A stretch of DNA of 64,000 nucleotides from Brevibacillus fluminis (GCF_003710825.1 NZ_RHHQ01000012.1:1-64000), one strand, 5' to 3'. Numbered from the stretch's first letter, positions 35,187 through 44,707 are shown. Notes: generated by a model not told the origin, from the sequence alone. A program made the numbers and translations.

Positions 35187-35843
35187 TCACGCATTTTCCA
35201 ACACGCTCGCGATAAACGACTCCAAGTAAGTCAGATCTTTGATTTTTGCATTACATGCGGCGCTATCGATGCACATGTAGTTGCCGACCGCTTTGTAATA
35301 ATCGGCGTACTTGGCATTTTTGGTCTTGGTGATCGCGGAAAAAAGTGCGACTTCTGCAACACCATTGCACAGCGAGCATACGTTTTTCTTGTTAGTGGCT
35401 GTGAATCTGCCTTCTATGCCAACGATCTGGTTGTTTTGCTCATAAACAAAGAACATTTTGTTTGTGGCAATGTCAATCCACCCGATATACGTAAGCGCGG
35501 TGTAATTGAGTGCATCCAGGTTCGGAGTCTTGAGTTTTTTGTTCTTTGGAAACAGCTTCTGGATTTGCTTTTCCGTCACTTTCGGAAAGCTGGACAAATA
35601 CGGCGTCAAAGACGTTACGAATTCCTGGAATTCCTCCGGCTTTTTCAGCGTAAGAAGCGGTGCGAACAACTGCTTCTGCTCATTCGTAATGGCCAGAAAC
35701 TGCTCGAAGATTTTTGCTTCCGCGCCGAAGCGCGCCCCCTCGATGACCTTTGGGTCAGATACAGTCATGAGCGTAGACTGCAGGTTTTTTACCTGCTGCT
35801 TAATAAAGTTAAACTGGTGATTTTTAATGAACGGCGTATTCAT
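35187..35843 (-). CDS. FusB/FusC-like elongation factor G-binding protein
   Basis: The 218-residue protein matches the FusB family: an N-terminal helical domain (NHQFNFIKQQVKNLQSTL) and a C-terminal treble-clef zinc domain. Its likely ligands are C156 and C159 (NVCSLC) and C191 and C197 (CIDSAAC). FusB proteins bind EF-G and help it leave stalled ribosomes, giving fusidic acid resistance in staphylococci; environmental homologues may rescue ribosomes more generally. ATG 35843 follows ATGGAGGG. Upstream lie a good promoter and a short leader ORF whose downstream sequence can pair with this ribosome site, so translational attenuation is likely. Confidence 0.85.
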   Translation of the reverse strand: MNTPFIKNHQFNFIKQQVKNLQSTLMTVSDPKVIEGARFGAEAKIFEQFLAITNEQKQLFAPLLTLKKPEEFQEFVTSLTPYLSSFPKVTEKQIQKLFPKNKKLKTPNLDALNYTALTYIGWIDIATNKMFFVYEQNNQIVGIEGRFTATNKKNVCSLCNGVAEVALFSAITKTKNAKYADYYKAVGNYMCIDSAACNAKIKDLTYLESFIASVLENA

Positions 35844-36048
35844 GTGATTCCCTCCATATAGACATAGTCGAATTGAAGCTTCGAGTCTGTCTTTGATCGG
35901 AGGCGATCATCACAAATGGAGGAAACGCCCCCTAATCAAAGAAGCGTTTCGCGTATCGAGCAAACCAATGTTGTGCAAAGCATGGTTATCATTCACCCTC
36001 TTACCCTTTGATAGTAGCATCATATAAAGAGTCGATGAACGATGTCAA
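35844..36048 (-). promoter_or_regulatory. Promoter and attenuator-like leader of the FusB-like gene
   Basis: On the minus strand TTGACA (36048-36043) and TATGAT (36024-36019) are 18 bp apart. The transcript would carry the leader ORF, then GAAACGC...GCGTTTC, which can form a hairpin around the leader stop. CCTCCAT follows at once and is exactly complementary to ATGGAGG, the ribosome site of the FusB-like gene. Two mutually exclusive structures are therefore possible. Confidence 0.55.
35936..35983 (-). CDS. Candidate leader peptide for the FusB-like gene
   Basis: A 15-residue ORF (MLCTTLVCSIRETLL) begins at ATG 35983. AGAGGGTG lies about ten bases upstream, and an in-frame ATG nine bases earlier is an alternative start. 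It sits between the promoter and the EF-G-binding gene. Staphylococcal fusB is known to be controlled by a short leader and translational attenuation; the same layout is seen here, but expression is inferred. Confidence 0.5.
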   Translation of the reverse strand: MLCTTLVCSIRETLL

Positions 36049-36138
36049 GGGTAGAGAAAGGAATGGCAGGAAGATTCGATCAAATAAAATTTTCAGCATT
36101 TTAGAAAAGTTGTGTATTGAAATTCAGGGGTGTCGATA

Positions 36139-36262
36139 ATACAATATACAATATACAAAATGATGGTTGTGCAAATCGTCGCCTGCTAAAAAGAAGAAGC
36201 AGTTATTTTTTTCACGCTACGTAAAAGGTGAAATTGTGCAGGTTGTTGTATATTGTATACAA
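36139..36262. promoter_or_regulatory. GntR operator region of the amino-acid catabolic operon
   Basis: TTGTATACAA (36253-36262) is a perfect palindrome 42 bp before the first gene. The same ten bases lie upstream of the gntR gene at 42254-42263. An AT-rich cluster of half-sites (ATACAATATACAATATACAAA, about 36140-36160) lies 100 bp further upstream. Occurrence at both ends of the gene set supports a shared GntR operator. Confidence 0.65.
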
Positions 36263-36303
36263 AATACAAAACAAAAAGAAATCAATGCAAACATGGAGGG
36301 CAC

Positions 36304-37515
36304 ATGAGAAAACGTGATTTTGAGCACAGTCAACTGGGGACCAAAACGGTTTGGGCCGGAGAAGAAGCGTTTTTGTCGCACGGCTCCACCCAAGTGCCTG
36401 TGGTGCTAAGCGTGGCGTACGGCTACGACGATGTGGACGTGTGGTACGATGTGGCGACAGGGCAAAAACCAGGATATATGTACAATCGGATGAGCAATCC
36501 AACTGTTCAGGCGTTCGAGCAAAAAGTATGCACACTTGAGGGGGCAGAGGCAGCAATCGCCTTTTCATCCGGGATGGCGGCGATCAGCAGCGCGTTGTAC
36601 ACGTTTTTGCGACCGGGCAATCGGGTTGTGTCGGTAAAAGATACGTATGGTGGGACGAACAAGATTTTCACGGAGTTTTTGCCGAATATCAATGTAGATG
36701 TCGTCTTGTGCAATACAGGCAGCCATGAAGAGATTGAGGCGGAAATCGCCAAAGGCTGCAATTTACTTTACCTCGAATCGCCGACGAATCCAACGCTGAA
36801 GATTTTGGACATTGCAAGGCTGGTGAAAGCGGCCAAAGCGGTTGGCGCACTCGTGTTTATCGACAACACGATCGCGACGCCGATCAACCAAAATCCGCTG
36901 CGGCTCGGCGTGGATCTGGTGATTCACAGTGCTACCAAGTTCTTGAGCGGACATGCCGATGTGTTGGGTGGTGTTGTGTGCGGGTCTGGTGCTCTCATGG
37001 AAAAGGTGTACCATTACCGCGAAATCAACGGCGCGACGATGGACCCGTGGTCGGCATACCTGATGATTCGCGGAATGAAAACGCTGAAGCTGCGCGTTGA
37101 GCAGCAGGCCAAAAGCGCGATGGCGCTAGCGGGCTATCTGGAAAAGCAGGAGTTGGTCGAAGCCGTTTATTATCCGGGATTGCCGACGCATCCGCACCAT
37201 GAGGTAGTCAAAGCGCAAATGAGAGGCTTCGGCGGGATTGTCAGCTTTGTGCTCAAAGGGGAAATGGATGCCGTAAAAATCCTGTTGCCGCGCTTGCAAT
37301 ATGCCAATCGGGCCGGAAACCTCGGTGCGGTCGAAACGATTTACGGACCCGCGCGGACGACAAGCCATGTCGAGTGCACGCTCGAAGAACGGCAAGCGCT
37401 GGGGATTTCGGAAGGCTTGGTTCGCATTTCGTGTGGAATCGAGGACACGGAAGATTTAATCGCCGATTTGGATCAGGCATTCCGCGCGCTCGCGGCACAT
37501 CTGCAGACAAACTGA
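36304..37515 (+). CDS. Cystathionine gamma-synthase family PLP-dependent enzyme
   Basis: The 403-residue protein is a Cys/Met-metabolism PLP enzyme. It has YNRMSNPTVQAFEQKVCTLEG, SSGMAAISSALYTFL, the cofactor-contacting YLESPTNPTLKILDI, DNTIATPINQNPL, and the Schiff-base lysine in IHSATKFLSGHADVLGG. Family members do gamma-replacement or beta/gamma-elimination on homoserine esters, cystathionine or methionine, which sequence alone does not separate. The C-terminal GISEGLVRISCGIED is standard. It is first in an operon with a homoserine dehydrogenase-like gene, an aldehyde dehydrogenase and a permease, so a catabolic gamma-lyase role is more likely than methionine synthesis. ATG 36304 follows GGAGGG. 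Confidence 0.85.
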   Translation: MRKRDFEHSQLGTKTVWAGEEAFLSHGSTQVPVVLSVAYGYDDVDVWYDVATGQKPGYMYNRMSNPTVQAFEQKVCTLEGAEAAIAFSSGMAAISSALYTFLRPGNRVVSVKDTYGGTNKIFTEFLPNINVDVVLCNTGSHEEIEAEIAKGCNLLYLESPTNPTLKILDIARLVKAAKAVGALVFIDNTIATPINQNPLRLGVDLVIHSATKFLSGHADVLGGVVCGSGALMEKVYHYREINGATMDPWSAYLMIRGMKTLKLRVEQQAKSAMALAGYLEKQELVEAVYYPGLPTHPHHEVVKAQMRGFGGIVSFVLKGEMDAVKILLPRLQYANRAGNLGAVETIYGPARTTSHVECTLEERQALGISEGLVRISCGIEDTEDLIADLDQAFRALAAHLQTN

Positions 37516-37539
37516 CAAGTAGAGGAGGAAACAGTTACA

Positions 37540-38580
37540 ATGGCACACAAAATCGCGTTGCTCGGCTTTGGTGTCGTCGGCCAAGGGCTGGCGGAAATTT
37601 TGCTGGAAAAAGAAATGGAACTGGCGGAAAAGGAGGGCTTCGCTGCCAAGGTCGTGGCCGTATCCGATCTACTGAAAGGCTCGCTGTATCATCCCGACGG
37701 ATTGGACATAAAACGATTGCTCGACGTTGTGCAGGAAACGGGCAAGCTTGCTGGTTATCCCGATCAGGACGGGCTCGTACGAGGATGGAACAGCTTTGAG
37801 ACGATTCGGCAAAGCAATGCGGATACCATCGTCGAAATGACCTATACCGATGTGAAGACGGGGCAGCCTGCGATCGACCATTGCCGCGCGGCTTTTGAGA
37901 GTGGGAAGCACGTCGTGATGAGCAACAAGGGGCCGGTTTCGCTGGCGTATCGGGAGCTGTCTGAGCTAGCGCGGCGCAATGGTGTACGCTGGTGTTTTGA
38001 AGGAACGGTGATGAGCGGCACCCCGACGCTGCGCATGCCACTGACAACGCTCGCCGGCAATGAAATCGGGGAAGTTCGCGGCATTCTCAACGGGACGACC
38101 AACTATATGCTCACCAAAATGGAAGAGGGCATGAGCTATTACGAAGCGCTCGCGGAAGCACAGGCGCTTGGTTTTGCCGAAGCGGATCCGACGAGCGATG
38201 TAGAAGGGTACGATGCCCAGTACAAGCTCACCATCCTTGCCAATATCGTCATGGGGATGCCGATCGGACGCGATGAAGTAGAGCGCGAGGGCATCACGCA
38301 TTTGACTCACGCCGATATCGCCTGGGCAAAGGAGAATGGAAAGCGGTGGAAGCTGCTCGCGAAAGCGGCCAAAAAAGATGGCAAGCTGATCGCTAAAGTC
38401 GGATTGGAAGCGCTTCCCTTGACTGACCCGCTGGCAAGTGTCCAAGGTGCGCAAAATGCGATCACATACGCGTGCGATCTTGCCGGTCCGATCACGATTA
38501 TCGGCGCGGGCGCGGGAAAAAAAGAGACCGGTTTTTCCATATTGATCGACTTGCTCAACATCAGTCGTAATCAGCTTTGA
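37540..38580 (+). CDS. Homoserine dehydrogenase-like oxidoreductase without ACT domain
   Basis: The 346-residue protein has the NAD(P) fold (KIALLGFGVVGQGLAEIL), the family segment KHVVMSNKGPVSLAYRELSELA, and the catalytic-domain signature LNGTTNYMLTKMEEG followed by ALGFAEADPTSDVEGYDAQYKL. It is therefore of the homoserine dehydrogenase type, interconverting homoserine and aspartate semialdehyde. It lacks the C-terminal ACT domain used for threonine feedback, and it sits in a catabolic-looking operon rather than with thrBC. Oxidation of homoserine or a related hydroxy amino acid is therefore suggested. GAGGAGG precedes ATG 37540; it is 24 bases after the first gene. Confidence 0.85.
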   Translation: MAHKIALLGFGVVGQGLAEILLEKEMELAEKEGFAAKVVAVSDLLKGSLYHPDGLDIKRLLDVVQETGKLAGYPDQDGLVRGWNSFETIRQSNADTIVEMTYTDVKTGQPAIDHCRAAFESGKHVVMSNKGPVSLAYRELSELARRNGVRWCFEGTVMSGTPTLRMPLTTLAGNEIGEVRGILNGTTNYMLTKMEEGMSYYEALAEAQALGFAEADPTSDVEGYDAQYKLTILANIVMGMPIGRDEVEREGITHLTHADIAWAKENGKRWKLLAKAAKKDGKLIAKVGLEALPLTDPLASVQGAQNAITYACDLAGPITIIGAGAGKKETGFSILIDLLNISRNQL

Positions 38581-38615
38581 GCCACAATCAGCATGTAAGA
38601 TGGAGGGGGTAACCC

Positions 38616-40061
38616 ATGTCAACAGAGACTGCAACTGTCAAACACAAGATGTTTCTCGCCGGAAATTGGGTTTCGCGCGAAAAGGAAATGGAAGTTCGCG
38701 ATCCGCAGGACAATCGTTTGATCGGCACAGTGCCTGCCGCCAGCGAACAGGATGTGCTGCACGCCATTCACGAGGCGCAGGACGGGCAAAAAATTGCGGC
38801 AGCCATGCCGGTGCACGAGAGGATCGCGATCCTGCACCGAGCAGCCGATTGGATTGCACAGCGGCAGGAGCAATACGCGAGAATGATCGCGCGGGAAGGC
38901 AGCAAAACGATCCGGGAGGCGCGCAAGGAAGCGAGGCGCTGCGTGGAAACGCTGCGGATCAGCGCGGAGGAAGCCAGACGGATCAATGGGGAGACGATCT
39001 CCTTTGACCAAATGCCGGGCAGCGAAAACCGTACCGGATACTTCTATCGCTTTCCGATCGGCATCATCGCGGCGATCACCCCGTTCAATGACCCGCTGAA
39101 CCTGGTTGCGCACAAAGTCGGCCCCGCCATCGCCGCTGGCAACGCCATCATCGTCAAGCCCGCCCCCACCACACCGCTGTCTGCGCTGCTCTTGGCGGAA
39201 GCGTTTGACCATGCGGGCCTTCCGCCCAAAATCCTTTCGGTTGTGACGGGGTACACCAGCGATATGGGGGATGCGCTGATTACGCACCCGGCCATTCGGA
39301 TGGTTTCCTTCACCGGCGGCTTAGCAACCGGTCAAATGATTATGCAGAAGGCTGGTTTGAAAAAAATCAGCATGGAGCTCGGCTCCAACTCACCGGTCAT
39401 CGTCCTCAAGGATGCTGACCTGCCGCATGCGATTGAATCCACCGTTTCCGGCGCGTTTTGGGCAGCGGGGCAAAATTGCCTTGGGGTGCAACGCATCTAT
39501 GTCGAAGAGGAGCGATATGCCGAATTTGTGAAAGGGTTCGTTTCAAGGACCAACCAGTACATTGTGGGCGATAAGCAGGCGGAGGAGACGGACATGGGGC
39601 CGATGATCACCGAGGCAGAAGCCACTCGCGTAGAAAGCTGGGTTCAGGAAGCGGTTGAGAAGGGAGCGATTTTGCTGACGGGCGGAAATCGCAATGGCGC
39701 TTATTATGAGCCGACCGTGCTTGTCAATGTGCCGGAGGATTGCAGACTGGCGCGGGAAGAAATTTTTGGGCCCGTTGTCACGATCTATTCAGTACCCGAT
39801 CTGGACGCAGCGATCAAGGAAGCGAACAACGTCGCCTTCGGCCTGCAAGCGGGCATTTTCACCAAAAACATCGACCACGCTTTCGCAGCGGTCAAAGAGC
39901 TGGATGTGGGCGGAGTCATGATCAACGACAGCACGGATTACCGCATCGACGCGATGCCATTTGGCGGCGTGAAAGGATCTGGCATCGGGCGCGAGGGTGT
40001 AAAATTCGCGATACAGGAGATGACCGAACCAAAAGTCGTGTGCTTTACGGTAGCCAAATAG
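38616..40061 (+). CDS. NAD(P)-dependent aldehyde dehydrogenase
   Basis: The 481-residue enzyme has all the aldehyde dehydrogenase hallmarks: the fold start [42 protein letters not shown], the catalytic glutamate in [16 protein letters not shown], the catalytic cysteine in [13 protein letters not shown], and [11 protein letters not shown]. The closest functional groups act on semialdehydes and lactaldehyde. Directly after a homoserine dehydrogenase-like gene, the natural substrate would be aspartate semialdehyde or a similar product, giving aspartate; this is inference. ATG 38616 follows GGAGGGGG. Confidence 0.88.
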   Translation: MSTETATVKHKMFLAGNWVSREKEMEVRDPQDNRLIGTVPAASEQDVLHAIHEAQDGQKIAAAMPVHERIAILHRAADWIAQRQEQYARMIAREGSKTIREARKEARRCVETLRISAEEARRINGETISFDQMPGSENRTGYFYRFPIGIIAAITPFNDPLNLVAHKVGPAIAAGNAIIVKPAPTTPLSALLLAEAFDHAGLPPKILSVVTGYTSDMGDALITHPAIRMVSFTGGLATGQMIMQKAGLKKISMELGSNSPVIVLKDADLPHAIESTVSGAFWAAGQNCLGVQRIYVEEERYAEFVKGFVSRTNQYIVGDKQAEETDMGPMITEAEATRVESWVQEAVEKGAILLTGGNRNGAYYEPTVLVNVPEDCRLAREEIFGPVVTIYSVPDLDAAIKEANNVAFGLQAGIFTKNIDHAFAAVKELDVGGVMINDSTDYRIDAMPFGGVKGSGIGREGVKFAIQEMTEPKVVCFTVAK

Positions 40062-40089
40062 ATGGAATTTGGGGAAAGGTGTGGGAATC

Positions 40090-41505
40090 ATGATGAACGG
40101 CAACGAAAATGAGCGTGGGCAGCTGCGGCGCACCATGAAAAGCAGACATATGTTCATGATTTCACTTGGAGGCGTTATCGGCACAGGGCTCTTTTTGAGC
40201 TCTGGCTATACGCTGAATACGGCTGGACCGGGTGGGACGATCCTGGCCTACCTCGTCGGCGGCTTGATCATGTATCTCGTTATGCTATGTCTCGGGGAGC
40301 TGTCGGTCGCCATGCCCGTTACCGGCTCTTTCCAAACGTACGCGACGCGATACCTTGGACCAGCTACAGGCTTCATGGTGGGATGGATGTACTGGCTCAC
40401 CTGGGTCGTCGCGGTCGGCTCCGAATTCACGGCTGCCGGGCTCTTGATGCAGCGGTGGTTTCCCGGTTCGTCCGTCTGGATGTGGAGCGCCGTGTTTGCG
40501 GGAGCGATTTTTCTGCTGAATGCCCTCTCCGTTAAATTTTTCGCGGAAACGGAGTTTTGGTTTGCGGGAATCAAGGTTGTAACGATTATTTTCTTCATCC
40601 TGCTTGGCGGCGCAGCCATGTTCGGCTTCATCCCGATGAAGGATGGCTCCGCAGCGCCGATGCTTTCTAATTTTTCCGGGGCGGACGGGCTTTTCCCCAA
40701 CGGGCTGCTCCCTGTCCTCATGACGATGATCTCGGTTAACTTTGCCTTTTCCGGCACGGAGCTGATCGGGGTGACGGCGGGTGAGAGCGAAGATCCGGAA
40801 AAAAATATACCCAAGTCGATTTCGAATATTATCTGGAGAACGATGATCTTTTTCGTCGGTGCAATCTTTGTGCTGGCCGGACTGATTCCGTGGAAGGAAG
40901 CGGGCGTGATCGAGAGTCCCTTTGTCCTCGTATTCGATAACATTGGCGTTCCCTATGCCGCTGATCTCATGAATTTTGTCATCATCACTGCATTGCTGTC
41001 TGTCGCCAACTCAGGGCTGTACGCTTCGACGCGCATGCTCTGGTCGTTGTCCAAAGAGAACATGGTCAGCCCGTCCCTCGGCAAGGTGACAGCCAACGGG
41101 GTTCCGCTAAATGCTTTGATCGTAAGCATGCTCGTTGCGTGCCTGTCCTTGCTGTCGAGTGTGTTCGCCGCCGATACCGTGTATCTTGTGCTCGTTTCCA
41201 TCTCCGGTTTTGCGGTCGTGATTGTGTGGATGGCGATTGCTGCTTCCCAATATGCATACCGCAAACAGTTTTTGCGAGAAGGCAACAGCGTCCAAGACCT
41301 CAAATACCGGACGCCTTTGTATCCGCTCGTGCCGATCGCCGCATTTGTGCTGTGCCTCGCTTCCTGCATTGGTCTCGCCTTCGATCCGAGCCAGCGAATC
41401 GTGATCTACAGCGGAGTTGCATTCATGGCAGCCTGCTATTTATTTTATTATTTCAAAATTGCCAAAAGTCGGTCCGCCGCCAAGGCAACGCTAGCAAAAG
41501 AGTAA
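40090..41505 (+). CDS. Amino acid permease (APC superfamily, AAT family)
   Basis: The roughly 471-residue protein has twelve membrane helices and the amino-acid transporter signatures [20 protein letters not shown] and [25 protein letters not shown]. It resembles LysP/AnsP-type permeases. It is fourth in the operon after the aldehyde dehydrogenase and would import the amino acid that the three enzymes degrade. The frame opens at 40069, but AAAGGTG is best placed for ATG 40090. A strong terminator follows. Confidence 0.9.
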   Translation: MMNGNENERGQLRRTMKSRHMFMISLGGVIGTGLFLSSGYTLNTAGPGGTILAYLVGGLIMYLVMLCLGELSVAMPVTGSFQTYATRYLGPATGFMVGWMYWLTWVVAVGSEFTAAGLLMQRWFPGSSVWMWSAVFAGAIFLLNALSVKFFAETEFWFAGIKVVTIIFFILLGGAAMFGFIPMKDGSAAPMLSNFSGADGLFPNGLLPVLMTMISVNFAFSGTELIGVTAGESEDPEKNIPKSISNIIWRTMIFFVGAIFVLAGLIPWKEAGVIESPFVLVFDNIGVPYAADLMNFVIITALLSVANSGLYASTRMLWSLSKENMVSPSLGKVTANGVPLNALIVSMLVACLSLLSSVFAADTVYLVLVSISGFAVVIVWMAIAASQYAYRKQFLREGNSVQDLKYRTPLYPLVPIAAFVLCLASCIGLAFDPSQRIVIYSGVAFMAACYLFYYFKIAKSRSAAKATLAKE

Positions 41506-41509
41506 ACGG

Positions 41510-41555
41510 AACAGCCCCCCGAGTGCTATCTGAGCAATCGGGGGGCTGTATTGTT
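41510..41555. terminator. Terminator at the end of the permease operon
   Basis: ACAGCCCCCCGA pairs with TCGGGGGGCTGT around 15 bases and is followed by ATTGTTTT, between converging genes. Confidence 0.9.
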
Positions 41556-41580
41556 TTCATCGTTTACGAGATAGACATGT

Positions 41581-42231
41581 TCACATCAGTTCGGGGTACT
41601 CGATGTTCCAATGGGTGTTCTGGATGAAGTCGACCAGACCGTTCTTGTCCTTTTGGCGGAACAGCGCCAGGATATGCTTGTGCTCCTCGTTCATCTGCAT
41701 GAGGATTTTCGCCAGCTTTTCCTGGTCATTGCTGAGGTACGATTGCCGAATGAAGCTGTTTTGCAGCGATTCGAGTATGGAGATCAGCGACGGATTGTTG
41801 CATTTCTGGATGTATACCTCATGGAATAGCGTCTGGTATTTTTGATAGTCTGCGTAGTTGTTTTCTTTGATGGAGCGGTCGATCCGCTCGATGAGCGCTT
41901 CCATTTTGAGCAGATCGTCTTCTGATACATGGTCGGTCGCTAGCTTTGCCGCCAGGGCGTCAAGTGAGCCGACAATCTCCAGAACGTCCAGCTTTTCTTT
42001 CGTTTTCAGCTCTTTGACGAGGAAGCCCCGCCTTGGACGGTATTCCAGCAAGTTTTCGGAAGCCAGCTGGATAAGTGCCTCGCGAACCGGGGTTCTGCTG
42101 ACCTCCAGCTTTTGGCAGATCATGGCTTCATTGACTTTTTGGTTCGGGAGCAGCGTCCCGTTCTGAATTTGCGTCGCGATGAATTTATATACATGATCTT
42201 TGAGAGATTGATAGTTGCCGCCGATCGTCAT
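41581..42231 (-). CDS. GntR-family regulator (FCD subfamily)
   Basis: The 216-residue protein has an N-terminal GntR winged helix (KVNEAMICQKLEVSRTPVRE, then LIQLASENLLEYRPRRGFLV) and an all-helical FCD effector domain (VLEIVGSLDALAAKLATDHV, with the metal-binding-type histidines in LFHEVYIQK and EEHKHILALF). FCD regulators usually sense small carboxylates or amino-acid products. It converges on the permease operon, and the palindrome TTGTATACAA occurs before both transcription units. It very probably controls the operon and itself. GAGGTGA lies very close to the ATG. Confidence 0.88.
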   Translation of the reverse strand: MTIGGNYQSLKDHVYKFIATQIQNGTLLPNQKVNEAMICQKLEVSRTPVREALIQLASENLLEYRPRRGFLVKELKTKEKLDVLEIVGSLDALAAKLATDHVSEDDLLKMEALIERIDRSIKENNYADYQKYQTLFHEVYIQKCNNPSLISILESLQNSFIRQSYLSNDQEKLAKILMQMNEEHKHILALFRQKDKNGLVDFIQNTHWNIEYPELM

Positions 42232-42253
42232 TCACCTCTATGAAAAACAATTT

Positions 42254-42263
42254 TTGTATACAA
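42254..42263. promoter_or_regulatory. GntR operator upstream of gntR
   Basis: TTGTATACAA, a perfect 10-bp palindrome, lies 23 bp upstream of the regulator start and recurs at 36253-36262 before the catabolic operon. Confidence 0.65.
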
Positions 42264-42432
42264 TATAATGGTAGCATTCTTCCCTAGCATCTTCAAGGAA
42301 TCATCTGGGATTGGGATAAAACGATAGGAAACGGATTGACGAGATTCTTTGAAAATTGCATTTTACGAAACGTTGCCTCTATAGTAATATTTTTACTATT
42401 GTTTATTGTGAGTATATGAAGGAGAGGAAACG

Positions 42433-43170
42433 ATGCAGCGGAAGTTTGTTCTAATTTTTTTCATGATTGCTTTACTTTTCACCAGTTTGAACAGCGCGTT
42501 CGCACAGGCAGAAGCAAATGCCGACCCGGCACAGGGAAAGAAGCTTAAAAGCTTGGCTTTTACCGACAGCAAGATGAAAATCAAATTTTTTGAATCGAAA
42601 GTGTTGAAAGTACTCGCCACCTTTGAAGATGGTTCCGTCGAGGATGTGACCAGTAAAGCGGCATTTGCAACCAGCAATATTATGATGGTCGATATTGATA
42701 GGGAGAACCCAAGTGTTCCCGGGAAGATTTGGGGGGGAAATGAAGACGGCGTTGCTACGGTGACGGCCACTTATGAAGGGATGACAGCTAAAATTACCAT
42801 TACGGTATTGCCGATCAAGTATCATTACTTCAAACTGGATGTTTTTCCAAACGAAAATTCGGATTTCACGTTTGGACAAGATGTCTTCATTATGGCCAAA
42901 GTACCCAAAAAGAAAATGCTATCACCGAAAAAAGCGAACGGATACATTTATGGGATCATCATTCATGGGGAAAAAACGCTTGATATCGAGCATACGATGA
43001 CCTACGAGGATAACCAATACATCTATATTGTCGGAAGCTTCACCCTACCGAAGGAAGGAAACTACTATGCGGAAGTGTCCATCCAGCAGAATTCGCAGTA
43101 TGTGCCGGGGGAAGTATGGCTTGGCGAAGGGAAGTCGCATGAGTTCACAATCGTCAATTACGACAATTAG
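42433..43170 (+). CDS. Small secreted protein with an Ig-like (Big2) domain
   Basis: The 245-residue protein has a clear signal peptide (KFVLIFFMIALLFTSLNSAFA, cleavage after AFA). Residues ~35-125 form a bacterial Ig-like domain of the Big2 type (LKVLATFEDGSVEDVTSKAAF, with GVATVTATYEGMTAKITITV). Residues ~130-245 form a second beta-rich part ending in a VSIQQNSQYVPGEVWLGEGK segment that I cannot assign. It is probably secreted. It stands alone with GGAGAGG before the start. The Big2 domain is of the same broad kind as those in the large surface protein at 30.3 kb. Confidence 0.7.
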   Translation: MQRKFVLIFFMIALLFTSLNSAFAQAEANADPAQGKKLKSLAFTDSKMKIKFFESKVLKVLATFEDGSVEDVTSKAAFATSNIMMVDIDRENPSVPGKIWGGNEDGVATVTATYEGMTAKITITVLPIKYHYFKLDVFPNENSDFTFGQDVFIMAKVPKKKMLSPKKANGYIYGIIIHGEKTLDIEHTMTYEDNQYIYIVGSFTLPKEGNYYAEVSIQQNSQYVPGEVWLGEGKSHEFTIVNYDN

Positions 43171-43241
43171 TAGCGCTCAATCACCCCTCCCGTTCTATGT
43201 TACAATGAATGACATGTAACCAAAGGGAGAGTGTAGGGATC

Positions 43242-44192
43242 ATGACAAAGCCAAAAGTCGGCATCATCGGGCTCGGCGCAATCGGGTTCGAGATGTTGAA
43301 AGAGTTCCATGCCAATCCTGATGTGGAAATCGGAGCGGTTTGCGATGCGAATGGGGAACGAGCCCGACAAGTAGCGCACGAGTTCAATATCCCGGCTGCT
43401 TATACGGCGTATGCCGACCTGCTGGCAGATCCAGCGATCGAGAGTGTCTATATCGGTGTCCCGCCTGTTTATCATTGCGAAATCGCCGTGGCTGCGTTTG
43501 CTGCGAACAAGCACGTGCTTTGCGAAAAGCCGCTGGCGAACTCCGTCGGCGAAACCGTGCAGATGGTAGAAGCGGCTGGCAAGGCTGGAAAGATTCATGC
43601 GATGAATTTTCCGTTGAACTATACGACTCCTGTGCGCGAATTCGCCCGCTTGGTCGACGAAGGCTACTTGGGCGAGCTGCGCCGCGTGGAGATCACCCTG
43701 CAATTCCCGGATTGGCCGCGGGCCTGGCAGCAAAATGACTGGATCGGGAAGCGGGAGCAAGGCGGTTTCGTCCGCGAGACAGCTCCACATCTGCTGCAGA
43801 TGATCCAGCGGGTGTTCAAGGAGCTGCCGGAGCTGCAATACAAACATACGGAATATCCCGACGATCCGGAACTGTGCGAGCGAGGCATTGTCGCCCACTT
43901 TCAGATGAAGAACGGTGCGCTGGTGATTTTGCGCGGTGGCAGCCATACGGCAGGCGAGCAAAAAGTGGAGCTGATGGCGTTTGGGACAAAGGGCGTACTT
44001 GCTTTGACCAACTGGGACGACCTGTACGGAGCGCAGGGCAGCGAACCGATGACACTGCTCACGAGTGGCGGGGAGTACGCACAGGAGCTGATCTCCCAGT
44101 TCGCGGCAGCGATGCGTGGCGAACCAGCCGAACTGTACGATTTTACGGTAGGTCATCAGGTGCAGCAATTGCTGGAGGAGCTGCTTGACTAA
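43242..44192 (+). CDS. Gfo/Idh/MocA-family oxidoreductase
   Basis: The 316-residue protein is a NAD(P)-dependent sugar- or inositol-type dehydrogenase. The Rossmann start KVGIIGLGAIGFEMLKEFH is followed by the family motif VLCEKPLANSVGETVQMVEAA, in which the lysine is catalytic, and MNFPLNYTTPVREF. The C-terminal substrate domain includes GGFVRETAPHLLQMIQ. The substrate cannot be deduced; no sugar operon is adjacent. ATG 43242 is preferred to the frame opening at 43209 because it matches the family start. Confidence 0.88.
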   Translation: MTKPKVGIIGLGAIGFEMLKEFHANPDVEIGAVCDANGERARQVAHEFNIPAAYTAYADLLADPAIESVYIGVPPVYHCEIAVAAFAANKHVLCEKPLANSVGETVQMVEAAGKAGKIHAMNFPLNYTTPVREFARLVDEGYLGELRRVEITLQFPDWPRAWQQNDWIGKREQGGFVRETAPHLLQMIQRVFKELPELQYKHTEYPDDPELCERGIVAHFQMKNGALVILRGGSHTAGEQKVELMAFGTKGVLALTNWDDLYGAQGSEPMTLLTSGGEYAQELISQFAAAMRGEPAELYDFTVGHQVQQLLEELLD

Positions 44193-44216
44193 GAGAAAGA
44201 GCAGCTGGAGGGAGTT

Positions 44217-44247
44217 GGGATGCGAGGCGCGTCCCACCCCTTTTTTT
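44217..44247 (+). terminator. Terminator after the Gfo/Idh/MocA gene
   Basis: GGGATGCG pairs with CGCGTCCC (one G-U) around AGG and is followed by ACCCC and seven T's. Confidence 0.7.
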
Positions 44248-44428
44248 CATTACCAACGAAACGCGGAAAGGAGTGGTTTCCATGAAAGACGGGCTTATCA
44301 GAAAAGCCGATGTTGGCTCTGGGCAAAGGGTTCCGCATCTACTTTGTTCAGAGCCGAATCGATAAGGAAGCCGGAACGCTTTGCTCATCTATATACCGAA
44401 TCTGCTATATAGATAGGAGCAAACGGAC

Positions 44429-44707
44429 ATGAAGTATCAAAATGCAAACAAGATTTTGCCAAAAGAATTGCTTGCCAGCATTCAAGACTATGTGCAGGGC
44501 GGTTATTTGTATATTCCCATTCGCCAGGAGAAAAAGAAGCGGTGGGGCGAGCGGACGCGGGCCAAAGAAATCATGCGGGAGCGCAACGAAGCTATTGTGG
44601 AGGCATATCGCCAAGGGCTTTCGGTCAAGTCGCTTGCAGGTCGTCATTATTTGACGGAGCACAGCATCCGCAGAATCATCCGCGACAACGCCTGCGTACA
44701 ATCTTAA
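44429..44707 (+). CDS. CD3324-family helix-turn-helix protein
   Basis: The 92-residue protein fits a small Firmicute family (CD3324 type). The N-terminal half is NANKILPKELLASIQDYVQGGYLYIP; a basic linker (RQEKKKRWGERTRAKEIM) leads to an HTH-like C-terminus, GLSVKSLAGRHYLTEHSIRRII. It resembles Mor-type DNA-binding proteins, so DNA binding is likely; targets are unknown. A palindrome-like ATATA(G)/CTATATAG pair lies just upstream (about 44391-44415) and may be its own operator. Confidence 0.8.
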   Translation: MKYQNANKILPKELLASIQDYVQGGYLYIPIRQEKKKRWGERTRAKEIMRERNEAIVEAYRQGLSVKSLAGRHYLTEHSIRRIIRDNACVQS

